From Streptomyces profundus (GTDB lineage Bacteria; Actinomycetota; Actinomycetes; Streptomycetales; Streptomycetaceae), in contig NZ_CP082362.1 in NCBI RefSeq assembly GCF_020740535.1, positions 1,984,001 through 2,048,000 on the forward strand: DNA of 64,000 nt. The letters run 5' to 3'. Under the pieces are notes generated by a model that was not told the origin of the DNA, made no database searches, and was given only the letters and a program-made list of their open reading frames with translations. Position 1 is the first letter of the stretch; every line of letters starts with the position of its first letter. This document shows, in pieces, positions 7,639 to 16,974 of the stretch. The position numbers and the translations under genes were made by a program.

Positions 7639-8691
7639 TCAGCGGGTCTCGGTGACCTTGGCCAGTGCCCGAGGAGCGTCGGGGTCCTGGCCCCGGGCGC
7701 GGGTCACCTCATAGGCCAGCAGTTGCAGGGGGATGATCTCCAGGATCGGCTGGAGTTCCTCGGCCAGTTGGTCGGTGGGCAGCGCGAAGCCGGCCGATGC
7801 CCCGGCGACGGCGCTCTCCGGCCCCACCACCATCAGATCGGCGCCCCGGTCCTGGAGCCGGTCCAGCACGGGGCGCAGGGCCTCACCACCCCGCCCTCCC
7901 GTCACGATGGCGATCACCGGGGAGACGTTGTCCACCATCGCCAGCGGGCCATGGAGGAGGTCGGCTCCCGAGTAGGCGAGCGCGGGGATATAGCTGGTCT
8001 CCATCAGCTTGAGGGCGGCTTCCCTCGCCGTCGGATAGCCATAGCCGCGCGAGGTGAGGACCATGCGCTCGGCGAAGCGGTACCGCCCGGCGAGCTGACG
8101 CACCTCGCCCTGGCGGGCCAGCACCCGCTCGGCCAGCTCGGGCAGGGCCCTGGCGGCGGCGACGCCGTCCTCGCCCCGCAGGCTGGCGACAAAGAGATAA
8201 AGCGCCAGCAGCTCGGCGGTGTAGGTCTTGGTGGCGGGCAGCGCCTTCTCGGGCCCCGCCATCACATCGATGGCGAACTCGCAGGCCCTGGCCAGTGGGG
8301 AGTCCGGGTTGTTGGTCACCGCCAGGGTGAGGGCGCCGCCCTCGCGGGCGGCGGTGGTGGAGGCCACCAGGTCGGGTGAGCCGCCGGACTGGCTCACGGC
8401 GATCACCAGGCAGTCCGTCAGGTCCGGCTTGGCCCCGTAGGCGGTCGTCGTGGACATGGAGGTGAGACCACAGGGCAGACCCAGCTGGATCTCCAGCAGG
8501 TACTTGGCGTAGAGCGCCGCGTTGTCGGAGGTGCCGCGGCCGGTCAGCAGGACGAAGCGCGGGCGGCGGGCCGCGATGCGCTCGGCCACCTCCGCGATGC
8601 GGGGCGCGCCCTCCTCCAGCAGGCGGCGCAGCACGGAGGGCTGCTCGGTCATCTCGGCGAACATCAGCCGGCCTGGCTGTGTGGCGGACAT
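7639..8691 (-). CDS. Double SIS-domain sugar-phosphate protein (GlmS isomerase-domain-like; candidate glucosamine-6-phosphate deaminase)
   Basis: The 350-residue protein contains two SIS domains and no glutaminase domain. The first has TGRGTSDNAALYAKYL and AVSQSGGSPD, the sugar-phosphate loop of GlmS-type isomerases. The second has TSRGYGYPTAREAALKLMET and ELQPILEIIPLQLLAYE, and the protein ends DPDAPRALAKVTETR, like the GlmS C-terminus. Proteins of this plan include archaeal GlmD deaminases and AgaS-type enzymes. It follows dasD by 84 bp in the same orientation, so it probably handles GlcN-6-P made from imported chitooligosaccharides. In S. coelicolor the neighbouring gene is nagB, an unrelated deaminase, so this may be a functional replacement. 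Substrate and direction of catalysis are inferred. Confidence 0.82.
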   Translation of the reverse strand: MSATQPGRLMFAEMTEQPSVLRRLLEEGAPRIAEVAERIAARRPRFVLLTGRGTSDNAALYAKYLLEIQLGLPCGLTSMSTTTAYGAKPDLTDCLVIAVSQSGGSPDLVASTTAAREGGALTLAVTNNPDSPLARACEFAIDVMAGPEKALPATKTYTAELLALYLFVASLRGEDGVAAARALPELAERVLARQGEVRQLAGRYRFAERMVLTSRGYGYPTAREAALKLMETSYIPALAYSGADLLHGPLAMVDNVSPVIAIVTGGRGGEALRPVLDRLQDRGADLMVVGPESAVAGASAGFALPTDQLAEELQPILEIIPLQLLAYEVTRARGQDPDAPRALAKVTETR

Positions 8692-8775
8692 CAGGAATCT
8701 CCCAGCCGGAAGCGGAACGGACGGTCGTGCGGGAAGGCGTGACGGGGCGCCCCCGCCTGGCTCGGGCCGGGCGGC

Positions 8776-10335
8776 TCAGCCGGGGTGGTGGCCGGCGATG
8801 ATCTCCGCCGCGGCCTGGCCGCAGACCCGGGCCGCGCCATAGGTGGCGATATGGGTGGCGCCCACCGGCGCGGCGTGTGGAACGCCCATCTCCACCACGA
8901 TGGTGTCCGGCCGGGCGGCGAGCAGGGCGGTCAGCGTCGCGGCCATCCAGGGGTGGCGATGGCTGTCCCGGACCACGGCCACCAGGGGTCGCTCCCCCGC
9001 CGTGGCCAACACCTCGGCGGCCAGCTCGGCCGGGCCCAGGCGTTCGGCGTCGGAGCGGGAGTGGTCGCCGGTCGTCGTGCCGGGAAGCAGCCGGGTCAGT
9101 TCGGTGCCGGGCCCCCAGGGGGTCTGGTCGCCCACGGCGATGTTGGCGCCGGGGGTGAACGCGGCGACATGCGGGGGCCGGGCCACCGGCTGGAAGGCGT
9201 CGGCGTCCGCCGATCGTGTCAGGCGCACCGCGCGCCGAGCGGCGAGCAGCCCGATCTCCGCGCCGACGGGCCCCGCGTTCGGTCGGCGGGCGATCCGCTG
9301 CCGCTCGGCGGTGGTCCAACGCCCCAGGGCGCGCACCCGTTCGGCCGCCTCGTGCAGCCGCTCCTCCGGGAGTTCACCCGTCCGCACGGCGGTGACCAGC
9401 GCGTCGCGCAGCCGGAGCACCTCGGCCTCGTCGGACGGGGTGCCGCCGATGCAGAGCGCGTCGGCGCCGGCCGCGATGGCCAGGACACAGCCCTGGTCGA
9501 GGCCATAGGTCCCGGCGACCGCCCGCATCTCGATGGCGTCGGTGTAGATCAGGCCGTCGAAGCCGAGCCCGCCCTCGGCGACGGGGGTGCGCAGCAGTCC
9601 GGTGAGGACGGCGGGGCTCAGCGTTCCCGGCCGCTCAGGGTCCAGCGCGGGCACCAGGATGTGCGCGCTCATCACGCAGCGGGTGCCGGCGGCTATCGCG
9701 GCCTGGAAGGGAGCCAGCTCCCTGCTGCGCAGGGTGTCCAGGTCGATGTCGATCCGCGGCATCGCGTGGTGCGAGTCCACGTTGGTGTTGCCGTGCCCGG
9801 GGAAGTGCTTGACGCAGGCGGCGACACCGGCGGACTGGAGCCCCTCGACATAGGCCACGGTGTGCCGGGAGACCAGCCCTGGCTCCTCGCCGAAGGAGCG
9901 CACCCCGATCACCGGGTTCTCCGGGTCGGAGTTGATGTCGGCGGATGGCGCCCAGTTGACGTTGACGCCGCCGGCGGCGAGGCGGCGGCCGATCTCGGCC
10001 GCGACCGCCCGGGTGAGCTCCGGATCGTCCACGCTGCCCAGCGCGTGGTTGCCCGGCACCGAGGAGCCCCCGTGCACATCGAGCCGGGTGACGTCGCCGC
10101 CCTCCTCGTCGATGGCGACCAGCACATCGGGTCTGGCCTCGCGCAGCTGCTCCGTCAGCTCGGCCAGCTGCTCCGTCGAGACGACGTTCCTGCCGAACAG
10201 CCCCACGCCGGTCATGCCGTTGTCCAGCTGCGCCAGCAGCCAGTCCGGCGCCCGGTTGGTGCCGACGAAGGTGGGTTGCAGAACGGCCAGCGCGTCCCTG
10301 GTGAGGGTGTCCGAGTCCGGAACCACGGTGGTCAT
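8776..10335 (-). CDS. dasD: GH3 beta-N-acetylglucosaminidase (DasD/NagZ-like)
   Basis: The 519-residue glycoside hydrolase family 3 protein has no signal peptide, so it should act in the cytoplasm. The NagZ-type signature KHFPGHG is at residues 176-182, followed by DSHHAMP with the histidine acid/base typical of GH3 N-acetylglucosaminidases. The nucleophile is probably Asp266 in GLIYTDAIEM. The C-terminal 170 residues form a second domain. It is expected to split chitobiose-like oligosaccharides imported by DasABC into GlcNAc. Its start lies five bases after the dasC stop, so the two are cotranscribed and presumably under DasR control. Position and content match dasD of S. coelicolor. Confidence 0.9.
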   Translation of the reverse strand: MTTVVPDSDTLTRDALAVLQPTFVGTNRAPDWLLAQLDNGMTGVGLFGRNVVSTEQLAELTEQLREARPDVLVAIDEEGGDVTRLDVHGGSSVPGNHALGSVDDPELTRAVAAEIGRRLAAGGVNVNWAPSADINSDPENPVIGVRSFGEEPGLVSRHTVAYVEGLQSAGVAACVKHFPGHGNTNVDSHHAMPRIDIDLDTLRSRELAPFQAAIAAGTRCVMSAHILVPALDPERPGTLSPAVLTGLLRTPVAEGGLGFDGLIYTDAIEMRAVAGTYGLDQGCVLAIAAGADALCIGGTPSDEAEVLRLRDALVTAVRTGELPEERLHEAAERVRALGRWTTAERQRIARRPNAGPVGAEIGLLAARRAVRLTRSADADAFQPVARPPHVAAFTPGANIAVGDQTPWGPGTELTRLLPGTTTGDHSRSDAERLGPAELAAEVLATAGERPLVAVVRDSHRHPWMAATLTALLAARPDTIVVEMGVPHAAPVGATHIATYGAARVCGQAAAEIIAGHHPG

Positions 10336-10340
10336 GCGCG

Positions 10341-11153
10341 TTATCCCTTCACGGCCCCGGCGGAGAGGCCGCCGGTGACCCGTCGCTGGAGAAGGAGGAA
10401 GACGATCAGCACGGGGATGGTGAACATCGAGGAGGCGGCCATGGTGGCGCCCCAGTCGTTGCCGAAGTTGGTCTGGAACTGCGTCAGCCAGAGCGGCAGG
10501 GTGGCGGCGTCCGGCGACTTGTTGAGCACCAGCACCATCGCGTACTCGTTCCAGGCGGCGATGAAGCCGAACAGCGAGGTGGCCATCAGGCCGGGGGCGA
10601 GCAGCGGGAAGATCACCCGGATGAACGCCTGCACCCGGTTGCAGCCGTCGATCATCGCGGACTCCTCCAGCTCCTTGGGCACGGCGGCGATGAAGCCGCG
10701 CAGCGTCCAGATGGTGAAGGGGAGCGCCATCACGAAGTAGATCAGCGTCAGCGTCACCAGGCTGTTGAGCATCTCGGCGTCGCGGGCGTTGAGGTAGACG
10801 ACGATGATCAGGATCTCCCAGGGCGCCATCTGGGCCATCATCACCGCGATGACCACGCCCCGACGTCCCTTGAACTCCATCCGGGCGATGGCGAAGCTGG
10901 CGGCGAGCGCCACGACCAGCGCCAGCAGCACCGCCGCGATGGTGACCACGAGGCTGTTGGTCACGAAGGTCCAGAACAGATCGACCCCGGTGGCCGTCGA
11001 GTAGTGGTCGAAGGTGGGGGTGAAGAAGAAGACCGGGTCCTTGGTGAGCACCTGGGAGTTGCTCTTGAAGGAGGTGCTGAACATCCAGTAGACCGGGAAG
11101 ATGAACAGCACGGACAGCACCAGAGCCGTGCCGTTGAGCCAGAGCTTCCTCAT
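10341..11153 (-). CDS. dasC: ABC sugar permease DasC (chitobiose/chitooligosaccharide importer)
   Basis: The 270-residue MalG-type inner membrane permease begins MRKLWLNGTALVLSVLFIFP, a first transmembrane helix. Five more helices follow, and the EAA loop with conserved glycine is seen in ELEESAMIDGCNRVQAFIRV. It ends GGLSAGAVKG, a normal MalG-like tail. The ATG overlaps the dasB stop by four bases. No ATP-binding subunit is encoded here; in Streptomyces the shared ATPase MsiK energises this importer from elsewhere in the genome. The upstream in-frame extension of this reading frame is antisense shadow, which is why ATG 11153 is taken. Confidence 0.92.
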   Translation of the reverse strand: MRKLWLNGTALVLSVLFIFPVYWMFSTSFKSNSQVLTKDPVFFFTPTFDHYSTATGVDLFWTFVTNSLVVTIAAVLLALVVALAASFAIARMEFKGRRGVVIAVMMAQMAPWEILIIVVYLNARDAEMLNSLVTLTLIYFVMALPFTIWTLRGFIAAVPKELEESAMIDGCNRVQAFIRVIFPLLAPGLMATSLFGFIAAWNEYAMVLVLNKSPDAATLPLWLTQFQTNFGNDWGATMAASSMFTIPVLIVFLLLQRRVTGGLSAGAVKG

Positions 11154-12133
11154 GAGTTCTCCTTCTCCTGCTTGAGGATCAGCCGGAAGTAGAAGGACAT
11201 GGCGATCAGCAGGATGAGCAGCGTCAGCACGGAGATCGCCGCGGCCACGCCGTACTGGTTCTGCCCCATGCCCTCGACGTACGCCATGACCGGAAGGGTC
11301 TCGGACTCCCGGTCGGGCCCGCCGCCGTTCATGGCGTAGACCTGCACGAACGCTTTGAAGACCCAGATGATCTCCAGGAATGTGGTGATCATGAAGAAGG
11401 GTCGCATGATCGGCAGCAGGATCGACCAGAAGATCCGCCAGGAGGAGGCGCCGTCCATCCGGGCCGCTTCCCTGATCTCCCCGCTGACCGTGGTCAGGCC
11501 GGCGTAGAGGTTGATCGCGACGAAGGGCACGGAGGTCCAGACGATCAGCAGGGTGACGATGGCCAGCGTCGAGAGGCCGCTGCTGAACCAGTTGTGCTGG
11601 TCGTAGCCGGAGAAGCCCAGGGTGCGCATCATCCAGTTGGCGACGCCGAACTGGGTGTCGAAGAGCCAGCGGAAGACGGTGGTGGTGGCGACCACCGGCA
11701 TGGCCCAGGCGGCGACCAGCGAGATCGCGAGCACCAGCCGCATCTTCTTGCCGAGCGCGTTGAGCAGCAGCCCGAGCAGCGTGCCGATGATCATGATCAG
11801 CACGACGTTGGCCGCCATGAAGAGGAAGGTGCGGACCACCGAGTCCCAGAAACGCTCGTTCTGCAGGACGGTCCGGTAGTTCTCGACGCCGATCCACTCG
11901 GTGGTCCTGGAGATCAGCTGCTTCCGGCCGAACTCCTGGAACGAGATCAGCAGGTTCCGGAAGAGGGCGTAGCCCAGAACCGACAGGATCGCGATGATCG
12001 CCGGGGCGATCAGCAGGTAGGGCACCCAGTTTGAGGGCAGCCACCGGCGTGGCGGGCGCCGGTCCTCGCCGTGGCCCGGGGTGCCACGGACCGGGGGCGG
12101 TGGTGCCGGCGCTTCCTCGATGTGCACGGTCAT
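11150..12133 (-). CDS. dasB: ABC sugar permease DasB
   Basis: The 327-residue MalF-type permease has a proline-rich cytoplasmic N-terminus (about 40 residues), then six hydrophobic segments beginning WVPYLLIAPAIIAILSVLGY. The EAA loop is GEIREAARMDGASSWRIFWSI. It pairs with DasC to form the channel for N,N'-diacetylchitobiose delivered by DasA. ATG 12133 is chosen because the codons upstream belong to the dasA-dasB spacer. It overlaps dasC by four bases and is separated from dasA by about 70 bases containing a perfect hairpin. Confidence 0.92.
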   Translation of the reverse strand: MTVHIEEAPAPPPPVRGTPGHGEDRRPPRRWLPSNWVPYLLIAPAIIAILSVLGYALFRNLLISFQEFGRKQLISRTTEWIGVENYRTVLQNERFWDSVVRTFLFMAANVVLIMIIGTLLGLLLNALGKKMRLVLAISLVAAWAMPVVATTTVFRWLFDTQFGVANWMMRTLGFSGYDQHNWFSSGLSTLAIVTLLIVWTSVPFVAINLYAGLTTVSGEIREAARMDGASSWRIFWSILLPIMRPFFMITTFLEIIWVFKAFVQVYAMNGGGPDRESETLPVMAYVEGMGQNQYGVAAAISVLTLLILLIAMSFYFRLILKQEKENS

Positions 12134-12165
12134 GCGGTGTCTTCCCTCGGGTGGCGAAGAAGGAC

Positions 12166-12193
12166 GGGGGCGCCGCCGGGCTGCGGCGCCCCC
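12166..12193 (-). terminator. Perfect hairpin in the dasA-dasB spacer
   Basis: An 11-bp all-G/C stem, GGGGGCGCCGC / GCGGCGCCCCC, has loop CGGGCT. Hairpins in this position usually protect or partly terminate the transcript so that the binding-protein gene is expressed more than the permeases. There is no T-tract. Confidence 0.7.
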
Positions 12194-12202
12194 GAGCACG
12201 GG

Positions 12203-13468
12203 CTATTCGCGGTTGATGCGGCTGGTGATCTCCGAGTCCGCGGCCTCGGCGGCGGACTGGTAGTCATCCCCGTTGAGGGCCTTGGTCATCAGTTCCTTGA
12301 TCGGGTTGGGGTCGGTCTCGACGTTCGCCCATCCGGTGGTCAGCGGCGGCAGGTAGCCCACGTCGCGGGCGGCCACCATCGCCTCGGCGAAGCTGCCCTC
12401 CTCGGGCGATGCCGTGACGTCGGTGCGGTTGGGGACGACACCGCCGCCGTTGGCGTCCACGAACTTCTGGGCCCACTCCTGCGAGGTGGCCAGGGCCAGC
12501 CACTCGTTGGCGAGCTCCGAGTCGCCGGCGCGCCCCGAGACCGCCAGGTTGGAGCCGCCGAGGAAGACATGGCCCAGCTGGTCGGCCGTCGGTCCCGGCA
12601 CCGGGAAGTAGCCGAAGTCGGCCTCGCCGCCCTGCTCCTCGATGGCCGCGATGGCGCCGGCGGCCTCCCAGCCGAGGCCGATCCAGGAGGCGACGTTCCC
12701 GTTGGGGACGATCTCCGTGGACTGCTGCGGCTCGGCCTCGTCGTTGTCGGTCGGGGAGTCGGAGAAGGACTGGAGTTCGGCGTAGAACTCCATGCCGGCC
12801 TGCACCTCGGGCGAGGCCAGGGAGCCGGCCCAGCCGTCGCCCTCCTCGACGGCGAAGGCGCCGCCCTCGTCCGCCGCGAACCCGCCCATCACGTAGTAGC
12901 TCTGCCCTGGCAGATAGATCGGTTCGGCATCGGTGTTCTCCTGGATGGTCTCCAGCGCGGTGATCCACTCGTCCCGCGTGGTGGGCACCTCGGCGCCGGC
13001 TTCCTCCCAGATGCCCTTGTCATAGACCACCACGCGGTTGGCGCCGTACCACGGCACCGCGTAGAGCGTGTCGTCCACCTCGGCCGACTCCAGCATCGCC
13101 TCGTTCCACGGCTCGCCCGCGAGGTCGCCGAGGTCGGCGAGGCCGCCGGTGTTGGCGTAGCCGACGGTCTGGGTGTTGCCGATCTCCAGGACGTCGACGG
13201 TGCCGTCCTCGGAGAGCGCGGTGGTGACGCGTTCCTGGATGCCGTCCCACTGCTGGATCTCGACGTTCACCGAGACGCCGTGCTCCGCCTCGAACGCCTC
13301 GTTCAGCTCGCTCAGCCAGTCATCGGGAGCGGACCCGTCCATCAGCCAGACGGTGATGGCGTCGGAGCTGCCGCCGCCGCCACCCCCACCGTCGTCGCCG
13401 GAGCCGCAGGCGGCGACGGTGGCCGCCATGGTGGCCACGCCGATAGCAGCGATCAGCTTGCGCTTCAC
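12203..13468 (-). CDS. dasA: Solute-binding lipoprotein DasA
   Basis: The 421-residue extracellular binding lipoprotein has a type II signal peptide (basic MKRK, hydrophobic core) ending in lipobox VAAC with Cys21 as lipidation site. A glycine-serine linker follows, then a SBP_bac_1 fold (AITVWLMDGSAPDDWLSELN, ALNGDDYQSAAEAAD near the end). DasA binds N,N'-diacetylchitobiose and related oligosaccharides in S. coelicolor. GTG 13468 is preceded by AAGGAGGG at ideal spacing. It diverges from dasR, and two DasR-type boxes lie about 65-90 bases upstream of its start. Confidence 0.93.
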   Translation of the reverse strand: MKRKLIAAIGVATMAATVAACGSGDDGGGGGGGSSDAITVWLMDGSAPDDWLSELNEAFEAEHGVSVNVEIQQWDGIQERVTTALSEDGTVDVLEIGNTQTVGYANTGGLADLGDLAGEPWNEAMLESAEVDDTLYAVPWYGANRVVVYDKGIWEEAGAEVPTTRDEWITALETIQENTDAEPIYLPGQSYYVMGGFAADEGGAFAVEEGDGWAGSLASPEVQAGMEFYAELQSFSDSPTDNDEAEPQQSTEIVPNGNVASWIGLGWEAAGAIAAIEEQGGEADFGYFPVPGPTADQLGHVFLGGSNLAVSGRAGDSELANEWLALATSQEWAQKFVDANGGGVVPNRTDVTASPEEGSFAEAMVAARDVGYLPPLTTGWANVETDPNPIKELMTKALNGDDYQSAAEAADSEITSRINRE

Positions 13469-13531
13469 GTCACCCTCCTTCAAAAGCCGGGCCCGGTCCA
13501 CATCGTGGTGCGCCGGGACGGCCGTTACGTT

Positions 13532-13560
13532 AGTGGTGTAGACAAGAGGTGTAGACCAGT
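13532..13560. promoter_or_regulatory. Two overlapping DasR-responsive elements (dre)
   Basis: Compared with the published 16-base consensus ACTGGTCTAGACCAGT, the box at 13532-13547 matches 12 positions and the box at 13545-13560 matches 13, including an intact TAGACCAGT half. They lie in the dasA-dasR intergenic region and should mediate repression of dasA, relieved by glucosamine-6-phosphate in the known system. Confidence 0.85.
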
Positions 13561-13706
13561 TGCACGGGAGCCTGGACCAGACCAGGAAAGGTGTCAAGGG
13601 CCCACGGGCCGCCTGACAGGTCCGTTACAGGACCGACATCTGTCCCGGGGCGGCGCCCCGGCGTGGCCCGTGTCACCATGTCAACCGCGATCTTTCGGAG
13701 GAGCCG

Positions 13707-14504
13707 GTGACGGCAGAACACAAGGAGTCGGAGGGGTGGGACATGGCCAACGAATCAGGTGCCGCCGACGCCGCCGACCGGGTCCGCACCGCACGTGTGC
13801 CGAAGTACTACCGTCTCAAGCGCCATCTTCAGCAGATGACGGAGACCCTGCCGCCCGGCACGCCGGTGCCGCCGGAACGTTCGCTGGCGAGCGAGTTCGA
13901 CACCTCCAGAACCACCGTGCGCCAGGCGCTCCAGGAGTTGGTGGTGGAGGGCCGGCTGGAACGCATCCAGGGCAAGGGCACCTTCGTGGCCAAACCCAAG
14001 GTCTCACAGACCCTGCAACTCACCTCCTACACCGAGGATATGCGCGCCCAGGGTCTGGAGCCCACCTCTCAGTTGCTGGAGATCGGCTATATCAACGCCG
14101 ACGAGCGGCTGAGCCGGCTGCTCGACCTGCCGGAGGGCGGCCGGGTGCTCCGCATCGAGCGGCTGCGGCTGGCCAGCGGGGAGCCGATGGCCATAGAGAC
14201 CACCCACCTCTCCCAGGAGCGCTTCCCCGCGCTGCGCCGCAGCCTGGTGCGCTACACCTCGCTCTACACCGCGCTGGCCGAGGTCTATGACGTGCATCTG
14301 GCGCGGGCCGAGGAGACCATCGAGACCTCGCTGGCCAACCCGCGCGAGGCCGGGCTGCTGGGCACGGACGTGGGCCTGCCGATGCTGATGCTCTCCCGCC
14401 ACTCCCGGGACACCCAGGGTGAGCCGGTGGAGTGGGTCCGCTCCGTCTACCGGGGGGATCGCTACAAGTTCGTCGCCAACCTGGAGCGGCCCCGACCCAC
14501 CTGA
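13707..14504 (+). CDS. dasR: GntR/HutC-family global regulator DasR
   Basis: The 265-residue protein has an N-terminal winged helix-turn-helix (about residues 32-98: [44 protein letters not shown]) and a C-terminal UTRA effector domain of the HutC type (residues 115-255). The recognition helix and the C-terminal [17 protein letters not shown] segment are what I expect for DasR, the repressor that senses GlcN-6-P and controls chitin uptake, development and antibiotics. GTG 13707 has GGAGGAG upstream; ATG 13743 is an alternative start. Its neighbours dasABCD confirm the identity. Confidence 0.95.
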   Translation: MTAEHKESEGWDMANESGAADAADRVRTARVPKYYRLKRHLQQMTETLPPGTPVPPERSLASEFDTSRTTVRQALQELVVEGRLERIQGKGTFVAKPKVSQTLQLTSYTEDMRAQGLEPTSQLLEIGYINADERLSRLLDLPEGGRVLRIERLRLASGEPMAIETTHLSQERFPALRRSLVRYTSLYTALAEVYDVHLARAEETIETSLANPREAGLLGTDVGLPMLMLSRHSRDTQGEPVEWVRSVYRGDRYKFVANLERPRPT

Positions 14505-14537
14505 GCCATCCGGGTCGACCGCGTCGGCGGAGGGGTC

Positions 14538-14590
14538 GGATTCGCGTCGTGGGCGCGTCGTGGCCGCCACGGATTCGCGTCGTGGGCGCG
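14538..14590. repeat. Exact 20-bp direct repeat downstream of dasR
   Basis: GGATTCGCGTCGTGGGCGCG occurs at 14538-14557 and again at 14571-14590, followed by a degenerate third copy from about 14593. It lies in the 244-base gap between dasR and cstA. No gene or hairpin terminator is evident in the gap. Confidence 0.9.
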
Positions 14591-14748
14591 ATGGATTCGT
14601 GTCGGAGTCGTGTCGGGTTCGTACGCACGGCTCGTCCCACCGGGCCCGGGCGTCTCCTGCCGCGCCTCCGTCGCGCGGGCCCCATGGTCAAGGAGGTTCG
14701 GGTGCTCTAGATTCCCCGCGTCAGTCAAAGACGACGGCGGGAGGAATC

Positions 14749-16974
14749 GTGCAACTCCTAGGCCAGACACGTCAGGTACGTCCACGGTCCATCATCATCT
14801 GGTCCCTTGTCGCCCTCGTTGGGGCTATCGGCTGGGCCATGCTGGCCCTGTCGAGAGGTGAGGACGTCTCCGCCGCCTGGATGGTGGCCGCCGCCCTCGG
14901 CTCCTACGCCATCGGATACCGGTTCTACTCCCGGTTCATCCTCAGACGGGTGCTCCGCGCCGACCACACCCGGGCCACCCCGGCCGAGCGGCTGGAGGAC
15001 GGGCTCGACTACCAGCCCACCGACCGGCGGGTCCTGCTGGGCCACCACTTCGCCGGCATCTCAGGCGCCGGGCCGCTGGTCGGCCCGGTGCTGGCGGCGC
15101 AGATGGGCTATCTGCCGGGAACGATCTGGATCATCGTCGGCGTGATCTTCGCCGGCGCGGTCCAGGACATGGTGGTGCTGTTCTTCTCCACCCGCAGGGA
15201 CGGCAAGAGCCTGGGGCAGATCGCCCGCGAGGAGATCGGCCCGGTCGGCGGGGTCGCCGGCGTCATCGCCATCTTCACCATCATGATCATCCTGCTGGCC
15301 GTGCTGGCGCTGGTGGTGGTCAACGCGCTCGCCGAGTCGCCCTGGGGCACGTTCTCCGTCGGGATGACCATCCCCATCGCCCTCTTCATGGGCGTCTACC
15401 TGCGCTATATCCGGCCAGGGCGGGTCGCGGAGGTCACCGGGATCGGGGTGGCGCTGCTGCTCTTCGTGATCGTCGCCGGCCGCTGGGTGGCCAACTCCCG
15501 CTGGGCGGACACCTTCACGCTGGAGCCGCGCACCCTGGTCATCTGCCTGGTGCTCTACGGCTTCGCCGCCTCCGTGGTCCCGGTCTGGCTGCTGCTGGTG
15601 CCGCGCGACTACCTTTCGACGTTCATGAAGATCGGCACCATCGGGCTGCTCGCCCTCGCCCTGGTGATCACCCTGCCGACCCTCCAGATGGAGGCGATCA
15701 CGGACTTCGCCAGCAACGGCGAGGGCCCGGTGTTCGCGGGGTCGCTCTTCCCGTTCGTCTTCATCACCATCGCCTGTGGCGCGCTCTCCGGCTTCCACGC
15801 GCTGATCTCGTCGGGCACCACGCCCAAGATGATCCAGAAGGAGACCCAGGTCCGCAGCATCGGCTACGGCGGGATGCTGATGGAGTCCTCGGTGGCCGTC
15901 ATGGCGATCACCGCGGCCTGTGTGCTGGACCCGGGCGTCTACTTCGCGATGAACGCGCCGCCCGCGGTGATCGGGGACACCGTGCAGGCCGCCTCGGAGA
16001 CGATCTCGTCCTGGGGCTTTGTGATCACCCCCGAGCAGCTCACCGAGGCCGCCGCCTCGGTCGAGGAGGGCTCACTGCTCTCCAGGACCGGTGGCGCGCC
16101 CACACTGGCGCTGGGATTGGCCGCGATCTTCTCGGACATCCTCGGCGGCGACGCGATGATGAGCTTCTGGTACCACTTCGCGATCATGTTTGAGGCGCTC
16201 TTCATTCTGACCGCGATCGACGCCGGGACCCGGGTCGGCCGCTTCATCCTCCAGGACGCGCTGGCCAGCGCGCACCCCCGGCTCGGCCGGTTCCGCTCCA
16301 GCGCCTGGCTGCCGGGCATCCTGCTGACCAGCGCGGTGGTGGTGGGGCTCTGGGGCTGGTTGCTGTGGGTCGGGGTGAACGATCCGCTCGGCGGCATCAA
16401 CACGCTCTATCCGATCTTCGGCATCGCCAACCAGCTGCTCGGCGCGGTGGCGCTCGCGGTCTGCACGGTGCTGCTGGTCAAGTCCGGGCGGCTGCGCTAC
16501 GCCTGGGTCACAGCGGTGCCGATGACCTGGGTCGCCCTGGTCACCTTCACCGCCAGCTGGCAGAAGGTGTTCTCCGGCGACCCGGCGGTCGGCTTCCTGG
16601 CGCGGCGCGACCAGTACCAGGAGGGCATCGACCGGGGCGAACTCCTGCCCGGCGCGGCCGACATGAGCGAGATGCGCACCATCGTCAACAACGCGACGCT
16701 GGACGCCGCGCTGACGGCGGTGCTGGCGCTGCTGGTGCTGGTGATCTTCGTGGACGCCGCCCGGGTGACGCTCAGGGCGGCCCGGGCCCCCGGTTCGGTC
16801 CGGCTGCACGAGGCGCCCTACACCGAGTCCCGGCTGATCGCGCCGGCCGAGCTGATCGCCACCAAGGCGGAGAAGGCCGAACTCGCCCGCGCCGGTCTTG
16901 GCCCCGGCGGTGGCGTCCCCGAGCAGCGGGCGCCCCGGGAGCGGGAGAGCTCGACGGAGGAGGAGTCCCACTGA
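14749..16974 (+). CDS. cstA: Carbon starvation protein A family transporter (CstA/BtsT)
   Basis: The 741-residue polytopic protein has about 16-18 hydrophobic segments. Family marks include HHFAGISGAGPLVGPVLAAQMG near residue 95 and ALSGFHALISSGTTPKMI in the middle. CstA proteins take up peptides or pyruvate during carbon limitation. GTG 14749 is chosen because GGGAGGAA lies four bases upstream; the frame is open further upstream but over non-coding repeats. The C-terminal 60 residues are cytoplasmic and charged. The stop overlaps the start of a small partner gene (TGATG), as cstA commonly does with ybdD/yjiX. Confidence 0.92.
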   Translation: MQLLGQTRQVRPRSIIIWSLVALVGAIGWAMLALSRGEDVSAAWMVAAALGSYAIGYRFYSRFILRRVLRADHTRATPAERLEDGLDYQPTDRRVLLGHHFAGISGAGPLVGPVLAAQMGYLPGTIWIIVGVIFAGAVQDMVVLFFSTRRDGKSLGQIAREEIGPVGGVAGVIAIFTIMIILLAVLALVVVNALAESPWGTFSVGMTIPIALFMGVYLRYIRPGRVAEVTGIGVALLLFVIVAGRWVANSRWADTFTLEPRTLVICLVLYGFAASVVPVWLLLVPRDYLSTFMKIGTIGLLALALVITLPTLQMEAITDFASNGEGPVFAGSLFPFVFITIACGALSGFHALISSGTTPKMIQKETQVRSIGYGGMLMESSVAVMAITAACVLDPGVYFAMNAPPAVIGDTVQAASETISSWGFVITPEQLTEAAASVEEGSLLSRTGGAPTLALGLAAIFSDILGGDAMMSFWYHFAIMFEALFILTAIDAGTRVGRFILQDALASAHPRLGRFRSSAWLPGILLTSAVVVGLWGWLLWVGVNDPLGGINTLYPIFGIANQLLGAVALAVCTVLLVKSGRLRYAWVTAVPMTWVALVTFTASWQKVFSGDPAVGFLARRDQYQEGIDRGELLPGAADMSEMRTIVNNATLDAALTAVLALLVLVIFVDAARVTLRAARAPGSVRLHEAPYTESRLIAPAELIATKAEKAELARAGLGPGGGVPEQRAPRERESSTEEESH

